Assembly (NCBI GenBank): GCA_946222285.1
Contig: CAMIIP010000001.1
Location: forward strand, 248,001 to 312,000
Source: an uncultured Rothia sp.
GTDB lineage: Bacteria; Actinomycetota; Actinomycetes; Actinomycetales; Micrococcaceae
DNA: 64,000 nucleotides
Direction: 5' to 3'
Part shown: positions 44,620 through 57,779 of the stretch, piece after piece
Numbering within the stretch: the stretch's first letter is position 1
Layout: the number at the start of each line of letters is the position of its first letter
Notes under the pieces: model-generated
Told to the model about the DNA's origin: nothing
Seen by the model: the letters and a program-made list of their open reading frames with translations, nothing else
The model's database searches: none
Program-made: the position numbers and the translations under genes

Positions 44620-45512
44620 TTATAGCTCCTGTGCGAAGTTACCCTCAAATTTACGGAAAAGAATATTTCCAACCATCAATAAGATGAAAGAAATGAGAAA
44701 AGCCAGCGGAACCCACACCGTCAAAAGATGAGGGAACATGTGCCAATTTCCGGCATCCAGCAACATTTGTTGTTGTTCCCCTGAAAGCGTTGGTTGCCAA
44801 AAACTATAGTGGAATAATTCAACCGCCACGCTGAGTGGATTAGACATGTAAATTTGCTCAATATAAGGAACCTGAACTTCCCTTGCCACCATAGTCCATG
44901 AATACATCACCGGTGAGAGCCAGGTAGCCATCATTAAAAACATATCTACGAGATTTTCTGAATCTCGGAAAAATACGTTTGCCACACCAAAAATCATTCC
45001 AGCGGCAAGGCCAAACAGCATCACCAAAAAAACTCCGACAAAAATAGCCAAAATTTGTTTAATATCAGGAGTCCAACCCACAAATACACATGCCACCAGG
45101 AGCACCAAAATTTGAGGAATAAAGTGAATAATTCCCACCCAGATTGTTGAGAGAGAAAACAACTGGCGAGGAAGATAAATCTTCTTAATCAGTGCACCGT
45201 TAACTACAAATGCGCGAGCACCATTGCTAAAACATTCAGAAAAGAAGTTAATAACAATGATTCCTGAAAATAGATAAACCGAATAGTTTTGTAAACCTTT
45301 TTCTAGTCCTAGAAAGATACCCAGAGCAAGGTAAAAAACGAGGAACTGAACTGCCGGCTTAATATAAGACCAGAAAATACCGAGAATAGATCCTCGATAT
45401 CTCACCTTGATTTCTTTGTCTACCAGCAGTTTTAAAAGATATCTATTATTGAGAGCATCTTTCAGCCCCCGGCCTCGACCGGGGGCTGAAAACTCTCGAT
45501 TTGCTATGTCAC

Positions 45513-45516
<4 letters not shown>
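44620..45516 (-). CDS. wzm: Polysaccharide ABC exporter permease (Wzm/TagG type)
   Basis: The 298-residue membrane protein has about six spans and family motifs NNRYLLKLLVDKEIKVRYRG, SILGIFWSYIKPAVQFLVFY and FRDSENLVDMFLMMATWLSP. It forms the channel for the Wzt ATPase. ATG at 45516 overlaps the glfT2 stop (ATGA), which decides the start over an in-frame ATG at 45561 that would overlap the neighbour further. Mycobacteria carry a comparable exporter pair beside glfT1 that is proposed to flip galactan, which supports the reading of this locus. Confidence 0.92.
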
Positions 45517-48732
<3,216 letters not shown>

Positions 48733-49020
48733 TTACTCCTGTATATACGGGCTCCTAGCAGTCGCTAGAAGATTATTTCTTACCGGAAAAGCTTTGGACG
48801 GTAATGAACTTATTACTCAAAACAAAACTACCCGATGATTTATTCTAACGTGCTACCCATCGGTAGGGTTTACAGACTCTCTCTCAAGAAAAATGGGGGG
48901 CAAGTGCGGTGCGCCCGCACGAAATATTATGAAATATTCGATGTTTTCTCCACTTTTTGATGATTTAGGAGTGAGTTATCCACAGGCTGAGGGACGAGGT
49001 CCTTGCGCGGGACAGAACAG

Positions 49021-52000
49021 ATGTTTTCAGATAGAAATATGCACAAAAAATTTCTGCTCTCTCTTGATTCTCATCATGATCTCTTGGTGGTAGATGCTCA
49101 TGTTCACCCTGATTTTTCGGGCAGTAAACTTAACGAAGTTCTCAAAAAATTGACCCACACCACGTCCGCTTTTTGGGTCGAAAACCAAGGTGCTCTCGCG
49201 GAGATCTCATTGATCCGTGAAATCGGTTGGGGAACAGTATTGAGCAACAGGAACGACTATAAGAACCCTCATTCAAAAGGCGCTAGCCTATACCTCGACG
49301 TCGTAGCTGGGCCAGATCATGTTCAAAGCTTCCCTCTCTATAGAGAGCAAACGCTCAGTCTAGGAAAAGATGCTTGCGATCTCATGGTTCAAGACCCCTC
49401 TCATGAACCATGCTGGGGCGAAATTCGGGTGGATTCTCAGGGAGCACTTTTAACGGAAGAGCGGAAAGTCAGTGAGCTATCCCTAAACAAAGAGTTTCGG
49501 CGAGGTGCTACGAGCTTTACCTTGAGATCTCAGGAAACGTGCTCTCACGGAAATATGACAGAGGAACATTTTTCTCCGATTGTCCTCGACCTTCCTCAGC
49601 GGAGAAATCTTTTTCAATTAGGTACCATGATGGTTCTCCCACTCATTATAGGAACGGTTATCGCCCTGCTCACCGGAATGTGGTTTTTTCTCGCTATGTC
49701 AGCAGCCTCATCAATTGTCATGGGAATAACACTCAGATCTAGTCGTGGTCAGTCAAAAAAATATCAAGAAATTTTAGATGGAGGAAAAAATCAAGATGAG
49801 GAGCGAGCCCGTTCAATCCACGGTTTAGAATGTGCCGGCTTTCTCACAAATCCACAATCTGAAGTGCTGTATTGGGGTAGAGAGCAGCGTCCCCTTGCTC
49901 TTCGTAGCCAGCAACTTCGGTATGAAAAGCTACCTGTTCTCACCGATATACCCCTATATTCAAGGTTTTACGTCGATGAGCCTCAGGTTATACGGTTAGC
50001 GGTCTCTTTACCTACCCTGCGCAATATGATCTTGCAGATTCTGAGCAAGATCCGAGGAAGGCGGGTAGTGATAGATCCACCGCTCCTGGATGCTTTACCT
50101 ACCGAGTTTGATCTCTTGCGGGTTCTCCCCTATGTAGAAATTCTTGATTCCGCCAAAGAACTAGATGCTTCTTCCTCCGATCAGTGGCTGATCATAGGAG
50201 CAAATACGCAGATGCCAGTATCCCGCTGGAAGGGTTCGGTGCTAGTCATCGAGGATGTAGGCAACGCCACTGTATCTGTAGCTCAGACCGATTCTCTTCC
50301 TACTACTGTGGTTCGCGAGAATCAGAGCCAAACAACCGAGAATCTTCACATCTCGTTTCAAAATTTTCGAGAAGCTTCGACGGTAGCTGACAATTATTCC
50401 GAAGATATTTGCTGTTCAGCCAACGGAATTTCTGCATCAGTTTTTCAAAATCTTCTGGACCATAAGATCAGCCCTGCTAGCTGTGCCCCGGCATCTTTTT
50501 TCCAACATGCTTCCACGATCTCTAAGTCTTCCCTTACTTCAGAGAATCCAGCCTTTGATTCTCGAGCGCTCGTTCAGAATTGGGAGAGTTCGGCATATTA
50601 CCCAAGTCTTAATTTTTTAGTGGGAATCAGTGAGGGAGAAGAAATTGAGCTGGATCTTTCTCTACACGGGCCTCATTTTTTGCTGGCAGGTACGACCGGC
50701 TCTGGAAAATCGCAGCTTTTAAGAGCTATGCTACTTTCCCTAACTTATCGGTATTCTCCCCAGCGTCTTGCCCTCCTCCTCATCGATTTCAAGGGAGCCG
50801 CCGGTTTAGGACTTTTCCGCGAGGCGCCTCACACTAAAGCTCTACTGACTGATCTTGAAGAAAACGAGTTTGAGCGTTCCCTTAAAATTTTTACGAGCCG
50901 ATTTGGAACAGAGAGAAAGATTGTTCCAAGAACTATCGGTATCTTCGTACCCTGACTATCTTCTTCAGCAACAGAGCATGGGAAAAGAACCGGACTTTCC
51001 CGAATTGCTCCTGGTCGTTGACGAGTTCAAGATGCTCATTGATAAATTCCCCCGATGCATGAATGAGCTTATTCGTATTGCTACTATTGGTCGTTCGTTA
51101 GGCGTCCATCTCCTTTTATCAACGCAGAGACCTCAGGGGACTATTTCTTCTGATATTTCCTCTAACATCGGTACCACGTTGTGTCTACGCGTAGCGTCTA
51201 CCCAAGAGTCGTTTTCTATCTTAGGAGTCGATCAGGCGGCAACTTTGCCGATGGGTTCACCGGGGTTAGGGTTTATCAAATATTCGGACGGCGGTATCGT
51301 TCCTTTCCGAGGACTCTATATAGATGCCCCGAGATATAGCGTTGATCATGCCCCGGTCCATGTATCGATTCTAGGTACAAATAGAGAAGAACACTTTGCT
51401 GTAGGTAGAGAACTTGATGAAGACGCAAGACTTCTCACCTACCTTCGGTCCATGCCTGCACCACATCAGTCTCAGCCGTATACTCCCATTCCGGAGCGGG
51501 ACGCCGCTCCCCCGGCTAATTTTTGCGTTGCCGGCGGTCTAAGGTTAGGAATTTTAGAGATTCCTGAACTAGGTTTGCAACGAGAGGTGGAACTCACCTC
51601 TGATAGTGGTCCAGTAAGTCTCGTGGCAGAGACTTTTGAGAGACGGGAGTATTTCAAAACAATCTTGATGCAAGCAGCTTCTTTGGGAGCAGAAATACAT
51701 ATTACGTGCGGAGAACTCAGCAGTTTCGATGAAATAACTTCTTTTATCCAGGATTATCGTTTGAGGGTGAGCTCATTGGTTGGTCCCTTTGATGCTGATT
51801 TTCAGACACTGGTGTGGAGTCAATCGAGTCAGCGTGTAGAAGCTCATAGACCCCTCATCTACCTCTTGGAAGGAATCGATATCTGGGTTGAAGAAAATAT
51901 CAAGAATATTGGTGCTGTCAATCAGTTGCATTCGCTCATCATGAATTCCAGTACTTCCCACAGCGTTATCTTTGCTGGCTCGCATCTCAGTTTGAGAGGC

Positions 52001-52895
52001 CGTCTTGGCCAGCTTTTTTCATACACAGCTGATGAGTGCAACAGCTGTTAGTCAAGACCCCATTAGATCGCTCACTAAAGATTTTCTTCGACCCGCTAGA
52101 GGAAATTTTGCTGTTGAGGGAAAGCTTCTGCAATCGAATTGCGCTCGTCAAACGGTCAAGAGTGCTGAGCTTTTACCCGTAGCCTTCTCTAACATCTCAG
52201 ATATTCTGCCGGATGGTCTCACTGCCAGCCAACCTGCGGCGACGTCCCTCATGCCCTACCCCGTTTATCGGCAACTTCCTCTCTCGCTCACCATAGCGCA
52301 GCTCAAGGCACTTCCTCTAGCACCTCTATCTCCTTCACGAGCGCAGAACTCCCTAGTTCTCACCATTGGGATAACCCGTCAAGAGCAGATTCAAAGTATC
52401 GAGGTTCCTACAGGTCAGTGCACCGTTATTTTAGGTCAGCGGCTCTCCGGTAAAAGCACATTCTTGCAAGCGCTACAAAAACTCAATCCTCAATATTCGT
52501 ACCTACTGATTTCCGGAAAACAGGCGCCTACAGATGCTGATCTTGCGAAGCTCAACCAGCAACTAGAACGATACAAAAACTGCGTAGTTTTGGTAGACGA
52601 TACGCAATACCTCTCAACAGATACCCAGCAAAGACTAATGCGAAAGCTTAAGAATTTTTCTCATCTTTTCTTTACCCTAACGCCGAGCCCGCGCAATGCC
52701 AGTTTGCCTCTCTATTCGGCCTCTATAGGGGCAATTCGAGGACTCATTTTTCAACCACATACCCTGCGCGATCTTGAGTTCTTTGGAAACGCTTAACTTC
52801 CGTCTGATCTTAAAACCCAAGGAGAGGTTCCCGCTGGGCGCGCAGTTTATATCTCAAACGGCGACTGCATCGCGCTACAAGTACCTCACGGATAG
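49021..52895 (+). pseudogene. FHA/FtsK-SpoIIIE ATPase (EssC/EccC-like), broken by two frameshifts and a late stop
   Basis: Reading through three frames gives a protein of about 1290 residues. Order: FHA-like segment (LSLGKDACDLMVQDP), two membrane spans (MMVLPLIIGTVIALLTG, MWFFLAMSAASSIVMGITL), FtsK domain with Walker A GTTGSGKSQLLRAML and Walker B LLLVVDEF, a second RecA-like domain without clear Walker motifs, and a last one with GQRLSGKSTFLQAL and CVVLVDDTQYL. Break 1 is in TTTTT at 50888-50892 (four T restore SLKILRADLEQR). Break 2 is in TTTTTT at 52014-52019 (five T restore GQLFHTQLMSA). A TAA at 52794 cuts off a conserved-looking end, GEVPAGRAVYISNGDCIALQ, still open in the same frame to 52895. 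This resembles the motor of type VII secretion; no WXG100 gene is nearby. Confidence 0.72.
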
Positions 52896-52899
52896 AGAT

Positions 52900-53289
52900 C
52901 TATCTTTGTGAATGAGCTTCGATGTAATTATTAGCTGCGGTAGAGAAGAGCAAAATAATAGCCACTCCGCTTAAAGCCGTACCAAACAGACCTAAAAAGA
53001 GTTGACCACCAATGATTGTTTGTACGCTCATAATCACAATAAAAAGTTGCCACACCAGTAACATCGAACGCGCCGAAGGTTTACCTTGCAACAATTTATA
53101 GGCAGATAGAGCAATAGTCAGCGCAATCACCACAAAAAAGAGGGCTAGCGCAATGATTCTGCCTGCCCCCAAGTCAGACTGTCCCGTGGCAAACACCATC
53201 AGCACGGAATAGACGATAATCGCTGTTGTTTCAACAAAGCCGATACCCGAAATAATTTTGATAGAGCCCGGTGCTTGAAGTGATTCCAC
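52900..53289 (-). CDS. Small membrane protein, four spans, unknown function
   Basis: The 129-residue protein has four hydrophobic segments at about 12-34, 42-64, 76-96 and 98-118 (for example IIALALFFVVIALTIALSAY and GLFGTALSGVAIILLF) with short polar loops. The start is GTG with AAGG nearby. No catalytic motif is visible. Mycobacteria have a small membrane protein (Rv3217c) near whiB1, so this may be a positional counterpart; I cannot confirm homology from sequence alone. It ends just beyond the decayed EssC-like gene, tail to tail. Confidence 0.65.
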   Translation of the reverse strand: MESLQAPGSIKIISGIGFVETTAIIVYSVLMVFATGQSDLGAGRIIALALFFVVIALTIALSAYKLLQGKPSARSMLLVWQLFIVIMSVQTIIGGQLFLGLFGTALSGVAIILLFSTAANNYIEAHSQR

Positions 53290-53475
53290 CTTGATACTTT
53301 CTTGCCGCTTGTTACCGTCTATTTCATCTCAGTTTACCCAACCTCAAGGCTCTCGTTTCATACCTTATTTTGAGCCCTCTCACCTGTGAGATATAACTCA
53401 GGATTGAGAAGGATTTTCTTCTTGAAACCTCTTGTTTACTAATTCTTTACGTGGGAAAGTTATTGAGGTTTAGAA

Positions 53476-53498
53476 AGGCCTCTACTTATTAGAGGCCT
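53476..53498 (+). promoter_or_regulatory. Hairpin in the whiB1 leader
   Basis: AGGCCTCT (53476-53483) pairs exactly with AGAGGCCT (53491-53498) around a 7-base loop, 66 bases before the whiB1 ATG. It is followed by CATTTGTTGTC, weakly U-rich. It may be the end of an upstream transcript or a leader structure controlling whiB1. The rest of 53290-53564 shows nothing else recognisable. Confidence 0.5.
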
Positions 53499-53564
53499 CA
53501 TTTGTTGTCAAAACATTTTTCGCAGAAGTGTTTTGCAGTTAGCTTCTTTAAGGAGAACGTGCTG

Positions 53565-53813
53565 ATGGATTGGCGTAGCCGTGCTGCTTGCCTGGAGAAA
53601 GATCCAGAACTATTTTTCCCTGTGGGAAACACCGGTCCTGCTCTACTTCAGATTGAAGAAGCCAAAACGGTATGCCGCAACTGCACGGTCATGGATACTT
53701 GCCTGCAGTGGGCTATCGAAACGGGACAAGATTCAGGTGTATGGGGTGGCATGAGCGAGGACGAACGCCGCGCTATGAAGCGTCGCGCCGCTCGCGCCCG
53801 CCGCGCGTCCTAG
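53565..53813 (+). CDS. whiB1: WhiB1-type iron-sulfur transcription factor
   Basis: The 82-residue protein binds a [4Fe-4S] cluster through Cys9, Cys37, Cys40 and Cys46. It has the tight turn GVWGGM (58-63) and a basic C-terminal DNA-binding tail (RRAMKRRAARARRAS). DWRSRAACLEKDPELFFPVG and TGQDSGVWGGMSEDERRA are nearly identical to mycobacterial WhiB1, an essential nitric-oxide-responsive regulator. AGGAG nine bases before the ATG sets the start; the longer frame from 53502 is not needed. The convergent neighbour is the PdtaS-type kinase gene, reproducing the Rv3219-Rv3220c arrangement. Confidence 0.96.
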   Translation: MDWRSRAACLEKDPELFFPVGNTGPALLQIEEAKTVCRNCTVMDTCLQWAIETGQDSGVWGGMSEDERRAMKRRAARARRAS

Positions 53814-53842
53814 TTCAGGATTAGCCAAAACCAGTTTCTAAA

Positions 53843-53879
53843 AACGCGGGATGTAACTTAAAGAGTTATTTCCCGCGTT
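53843..53879. terminator. Bidirectional terminator between whiB1 and pdtaS
   Basis: AACGCGGGA (53843-53851) pairs with TCCCGCGTT (53871-53879), with inner GTAACT/AGTTAT pairing. ATATTGTTT follows on the plus strand, and TTTTTAGAAAC on the minus strand. Confidence 0.8.
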
Positions 53880-53886
53880 ATATTGT

Positions 53887-55449
53887 TTATGGGGTGTTCA
53901 GGTGCGCCCGGATAATTACCGTAGTGCCCCGAGGCGATCGAGGTTCCCAACGGATTGAGCCGTTGAGTTCAGACGCTACCAGTGTGCGTACTATTTGCAT
54001 TCCTAGCCCCTCTTTACCGCGGTTCTCCCGGTAGGCTGAACTTCCGCCTTCTTCGAGAGGATATTTACTCATTCCTTTGCCATCATCTGAAATTTTTACT
54101 GTTAGAGTACAATTTTTTTCGCTATCAAACTCTCTCGACGCGCAAAGACTAACAGTCCCTGTTTCGTCTTCTAGACCGTGTTCAACGGCGTTGGCTACGA
54201 TTTCGTTAATCACCAGTGCCAAAGGCGTCGCAAACTGACTCGGCAGCTTTCCAAAAGAGCCGTCTAAAACAGTTCGAATCTGCTGACCGGGAGAAGCAAG
54301 CTCCGCCGCTAAATAAAATTGTCTCTGGATGAGGTCATCAAAATCAACGTTCTGAGTTAATCCCTGCGAAAGTGCTTCGTGAACCATGGCGATAGTAGAG
54401 ACCCGTCGCATCGCCTGTTTAAGACCTTCTCGTGCTTCTTCGGTTACCATCCGGCGAGATTGCATACGGAGCAGTGCCGAAACCGTTTGTAGATTGTTTT
54501 TTACTCTGTGGTGAATTTCTCGAATCGTAGCGTCTTTGGTCATCAGTTCTAATTCACGACGACGCAACTCACTAATATCTCGACACAAAAGAATCGCCCC
54601 ATAGCGTTCTTCGCCCAATGGTGTCTCCTGCCTCAGTGGAATAGCTCGGAAGGTAACGTTGGTAGTCTTTACCCTAATTTCTCCACGCCATGGCATACGC
54701 CCCGTTAAAACGAGAGGGAGGGTTTCATCAACAGTTTCTGTCTGTGCCATCAATCTACGCGTAATATCAACAAGCTTCTGGCCTTCAAGCTCACCGTTAA
54801 AACCTAAGCGTTTATAAATCGAGGAGACGTTAGGCGAGGCAAAGGTGACTTGTCCTTCGGAATCTAGGGTTAAAAGTCCATCGCTTACTCTAGGGTTAGC
54901 GCGAGTGGTTCCTATCGAAGCGCTGAATTCGGGCCAAGCTCCCCGCGCCACCATGCTTAATAAATCGTGAGCAACCGTTTTATAGACCACCTCGGTGCGT
55001 GGCGGTTGCCGGAACTTATAAAGCTCTGTATGAAGGGTCAGCAACGCAATCGTTCTGTTTCTGCGAACCAGAGGTATGATTTCTGTGCGAAGAGTTAGAC
55101 CGTCTGAAGTCTCTGTATCTTGAAATACTTCTTTCTCCTGGCTGATCCAGCATCTCTGAGCTATTTCGCTGAATTTATTGCCCATGTGCTGATCCACCAT
55201 ATCCCGGTGAAATACAGTGTGAACCGTTGAAGAACGTACCTGACCAACGCTCATGAAATGTTGTGGAGTAGACCGTTTGGGTGAGCCGAGTTTATCTGTA
55301 GCCAAATTTTCATTGTTAGAAAGCCACAGCACAATATCTGCGTGGGCTGTATCTGCAATAATTTGCCAGTCTCCCATTAAAAGATGGAGCCACTCAATAT
55401 CACCCGGCCCTAAAGATGCGGCGTGCAGGCTGGTTGCGTTCAAAGACAT
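53887..55449 (-). CDS. pdtaS: Sensor histidine kinase, PdtaS family
   Basis: The 520-residue soluble kinase has an N-terminal GAF-like region (about 1-150), a PAS domain (about 190-290, beginning DGLLTLDSEGQVTFASPNVS) and an HWE/HisKA_2 dimerisation domain. The phosphorylatable His lies in EIHHRVKNNLQTVSALLRMQ. A HATPase domain follows (NEIVANAVEHGLEDE, ISDDGKGMSKYPLE, EGLGMQIVRTLV). No membrane span is seen. PdtaS phosphorylates PdtaR, an RNA-binding ANTAR response regulator, which is not in this window. Strong GGAGGA precedes the ATG. Linkage to whiB1 supports orthology. Confidence 0.92.
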   Translation of the reverse strand: MSLNATSLHAASLGPGDIEWLHLLMGDWQIIADTAHADIVLWLSNNENLATDKLGSPKRSTPQHFMSVGQVRSSTVHTVFHRDMVDQHMGNKFSEIAQRCWISQEKEVFQDTETSDGLTLRTEIIPLVRRNRTIALLTLHTELYKFRQPPRTEVVYKTVAHDLLSMVARGAWPEFSASIGTTRANPRVSDGLLTLDSEGQVTFASPNVSSIYKRLGFNGELEGQKLVDITRRLMAQTETVDETLPLVLTGRMPWRGEIRVKTTNVTFRAIPLRQETPLGEERYGAILLCRDISELRRRELELMTKDATIREIHHRVKNNLQTVSALLRMQSRRMVTEEAREGLKQAMRRVSTIAMVHEALSQGLTQNVDFDDLIQRQFYLAAELASPGQQIRTVLDGSFGKLPSQFATPLALVINEIVANAVEHGLEDETGTVSLCASREFDSEKNCTLTVKISDDGKGMSKYPLEEGGSSAYRENRGKEGLGMQIVRTLVASELNGSIRWEPRSPRGTTVIIRAHLNTP

Positions 55450-55506
55450 CGTTCCTCCAGAAAATTCTTATCTGAACGCATCATATCTTTTTCCAAAGAT
55501 GAAGAT

Positions 55507-56460
55507 TTAATCTTTTTTACCCGTTGCCGGGCGAGACAGAAACTTGCTGAAGAAAGAAGGGGGTTTTTGATGGGAGAGATTCTGCTTGCTATCGATTCGT
55601 TGAGTCTCGGACTCCTGGTCTTTGTTCTGGATATCGGTCAGATTTTCTTGAAGCAGTTCATCTTCGGTCATTAAACGAATTGCCTCAGTAACTGCAGATT
55701 TAGGTGAGCTTTCAATGAGAGTTCTCCCTGATAACCAGGATTTATCGATGGACTCTCTGTCATAGGGTATAAAACCGCTGATAGGGATTTTAGGTCCAAA
55801 CCTCTGCCAGGATTGAATGAGCTGTTGTTCGGGCTGAGAACCAATCGAACTTGACCTCACTTTGTTTATCCACACTCTGAGCGCGGTTTGATCTATATGG
55901 ATAACAGAAGAACCCAAGATTTCAGTTGTTGCTCTCATCAGACGAGGAATGCCCAGAGAATCGGCAGCTCCTACGAGAAAGATTCTATCTGCCATCTCTA
56001 GGGCTGTTAGAGTCGCTGCATTACGACGAGGGGCGACGCCGTCAAAACTCAACTCCTCATCGGCTTCCAGAGAGAATCCGGTATCAATCACTAACGTATC
56101 GTACTGTTTAAGAAGAATTTCGATGACACTTTCGAGTGCTTGAGAACGAATTTCAGGCCATCGATCTGCTCTGGTAATGCCTGTAACAACATCGAGCACG
56201 CCTTTCTCGATTCTTACCGTAGAGATTATTTCCGCAAGATTTTCAGAGAAAAGCTGACCGCGGTCGGCTAAGTGGCATAGTTGAGAAAGGCTTGAATAAT
56301 CATCGAGCATGCCTAAGAGTGAACTTTGCGATGGCGCATATGTATCGGCATCAATAAGGCAAACTCGGCGCTTTGAACTTGCTAGTTGTGCAGCAAAGTT
56401 GAGGGCGAGAGTGCTTCTTCCAGGAGATCCAGCAGGACCCCAAAAAGTAATAATTTTACC
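55507..56460 (-). CDS. CpaE/TadZ-type MinD-like ATPase domain, cut off from its N-terminal half by an in-frame stop
   Basis: The frame directly after the amber codon at 56461-56463 encodes GKIITFWGPAGSPGRSTLAL, a deviant Walker A of the CpaE/TadZ ATPases, then RRVCLIDADTYAPSQSSLLG and TLVIDTGFSLEADEEL. The C-terminal 60 residues are polar. No ATG, GTG or TTG occurs before the ATG at 56310, so a product starting there (268 residues) would lack the P-loop. Full activity needs amber readthrough or an ATT start. In relatives this domain and the preceding receiver-like domain are, as I recall, one protein. Related to Flp/Tad pilus assembly, but no tadA/B/C or flp gene is present in the window. Confidence 0.7.
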   Translation of the reverse strand, partial: GKIITFWGPAGSPGRSTLALNFAAQLASSKRRVCLIDADTYAPSQSSLLGMLDDYSSLSQLCHLADRGQLFSENLAEIISTVRIEKGVLDVVTGITRADRWPEIRSQALESVIEILLKQYDTLVIDTGFSLEADEELSFDGVAPRRNAATLTALEMADRIFLVGAADSLGIPRLMRATTEILGSSVIHIDQTALRVWINKVRSSSIGSQPEQQLIQSWQRFGPKIPISGFIPYDRESIDKSWLSGRTLIESSPKSAVTEAIRLMTEDELLQENLTDIQNKDQESETQRIDSKQNLSHQKPPSFFSKFLSRPATGKKD

Positions 56461-56898
56461 CTATTTCCCCTGCTGTAAAAGCAAGCTTTCTTCGGACATT
56501 TGCTGATCTAACTCGCTGGATGAGCTATGTTTTTCTTCGAGATGAGGAGGTTCATACCGGGTATCTTTTTCAACGGAACGTTCCAAGAGCTCTATCACTG
56601 CAACCGGTTCCGCCAAAGTACTGATATATGAGATGCCTGCCAGCGGTTCTGGTTCCCCGGGATCAAGTACAGCTACCACCGATAGGTCATTCTCCGCTAA
56701 AGATGCCAGAAGAGAAGCAGTTAGATCATCAAAATCGCTCACGAGAAGAACCGCTCGAGCGATTCCCGTTTGCGCAACGCCCAGTAAATCTGAAAGATCA
56801 AAAACATGACGAGCTACGCTCACTACGCCACGGGCGCTCTCGATGGATTCTATATATTTACCGGAAACATCTCCTAGCACAATAATAGGTACGTTCAT
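56461..56898 (-). CDS. Receiver-like N-terminal domain of a CpaE/TadZ-type protein, ending at an in-frame amber
   Basis: The 145-residue product starts MNVPIIVLGDVSGKYIESIE and has the alternating strand-helix pattern of a pseudo-receiver (GIARAVLLVSDFDDLTASLL, LSVVAVLDPGEPEPLAG). A Glu/Ser-rich linker ending LLLQQGK comes before TAG. The same frame continues into the ATPase domain without any shift, so this is the first half of one ancestral gene or the upstream member of a split pair. It follows the SAF-domain gene by 11 bases, with GGGAGGG as ribosome site. No phospho-acceptor pocket can be identified with confidence. Confidence 0.68.
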   Translation of the reverse strand: MNVPIIVLGDVSGKYIESIESARGVVSVARHVFDLSDLLGVAQTGIARAVLLVSDFDDLTASLLASLAENDLSVVAVLDPGEPEPLAGISYISTLAEPVAVIELLERSVEKDTRYEPPHLEEKHSSSSELDQQMSEESLLLQQGK

Positions 56899-56909
56899 GC
56901 TTCCCTCCC

Positions 56910-57566
56910 CTACTTCTGCCCAAATGACGTAGGCACGAGGTTAATTTTGCTCTCATTGTTGATCGCATCAAGAACTTCAGCTAAAGCAGTATCCGTTACC
57001 AAGATTTGAACGGCAGTTTTCCCCGTACTACCAATCATCGAATCTTCAGTATTGATCTGAGAAATTTCAGCAGCCTGTATAACCTGGATAGGTGCAGAGT
57101 AAGAGGTGCCGTTCTCTTCTTGATGAGATACCCAAATATCGGCGTAATCTCCTGCTGAGAAAGACGACGCGACCGTGGAATCCAAAACGATTGCTACCTG
57201 GCAGCGCCCTTGTTCATCTGGTTCTTGAAGCGCATTCGCCGAAATGAGTTCGCCCTTTTGAATATGTTGTTTCGCATGAATAGATTGGTTCAATTCTTCT
57301 GATGCAGCAAGGTAAAGACCATCAGCTTCGCCCAAACGCACTTCAACCACTTTGAGATCTGAGGGTTCAACAGAATCACCGACAGAGATATCTCGATTTG
57401 CTACATAGTATGTTTGGGTTTTGTTGGTTGCATTGATGACTCCAACCACTGCCACCAGTGAAATCACAATGAGCAGTAGTCCCATCAGCAACTTGGGATC
57501 TTTCCACCCCGGCTTATGCATTCGCTCAGCGATAACGCTGGGAGCTGAGGAGTTTTTCTTAGGCAT
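56910..57566 (-). CDS. SAF-domain membrane protein (CpaB/RcpC-like)
   Basis: The 218-residue protein has a cytoplasmic N-terminus, one membrane span at about 28-46 (LLMGLLLIVISLVAVVGVI) and an extracytoplasmic SAF domain (about 52-115: YYVANRDISVGDSVEPSDLK, QHIQKGELISANAL). It continues with a CpaB-like C-terminal part (VAIVLDSTVASSFSAGDYAD, TAVQILVTDTALAEVLDAIN). CpaB/RcpC proteins belong to Flp/Tad pilus machinery and may bind peptidoglycan. It is the first gene of a leftward operon with the CpaE-like genes. GGAGG lies four bases before the ATG. Confidence 0.85.
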   Translation of the reverse strand: MPKKNSSAPSVIAERMHKPGWKDPKLLMGLLLIVISLVAVVGVINATNKTQTYYVANRDISVGDSVEPSDLKVVEVRLGEADGLYLAASEELNQSIHAKQHIQKGELISANALQEPDEQGRCQVAIVLDSTVASSFSAGDYADIWVSHQEENGTSYSAPIQVIQAAEISQINTEDSMIGSTGKTAVQILVTDTALAEVLDAINNESKINLVPTSFGQK

Positions 57567-57779
57567 GGACCCTCCAAAATCTGGCAGTTGGGGCGTGATT
57601 TAAACAACAGATTACTGAAGGGTGATCTCGAAAAATAGAGAATTTACAGACTTCCACAATTTAGGGGATACATGATCAAAACAACTCCTTCAAAGCCAAA
57701 TTTTCTTTTCCCTAGTCAAACATTAATATTTATACCTATAGTAGTTATACTCTCATCAAACAACATCAAAGAGGTCACA
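57567..57779. promoter_or_regulatory. Divergent SAF-gene / HTH-gene promoter region
   Basis: The 213 bases are strongly AT-rich, with TATACCTATAGTAGTTATACTC near 57731-57752 that could serve as promoter elements for the rightward HTH gene. ATCAAACAACATCAAAGAGG just before the HTH gene contains the direct repeat ACATCAAA-like, also seen as ACTACATCAAATGA before the LysM gene at 58674-58690. Confidence 0.4.

Noticed and set aside
48976..48984. TTATCCACA, a perfect DnaA-box sequence before the EssC-like gene
   Set aside because: It is a single copy with no dnaA or dnaN gene and no further boxes nearby; one match of nine bases is expected by chance about once per window.
50881..50896. Programmed ribosomal frameshift in the EssC-like gene (AAAATTTTT)
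   Set aside because: The needed shift is +1, the sequence does not fit a standard slippery heptamer, and a second frameshift plus a stop codon occur further on; mutation or sequencing error is simpler.
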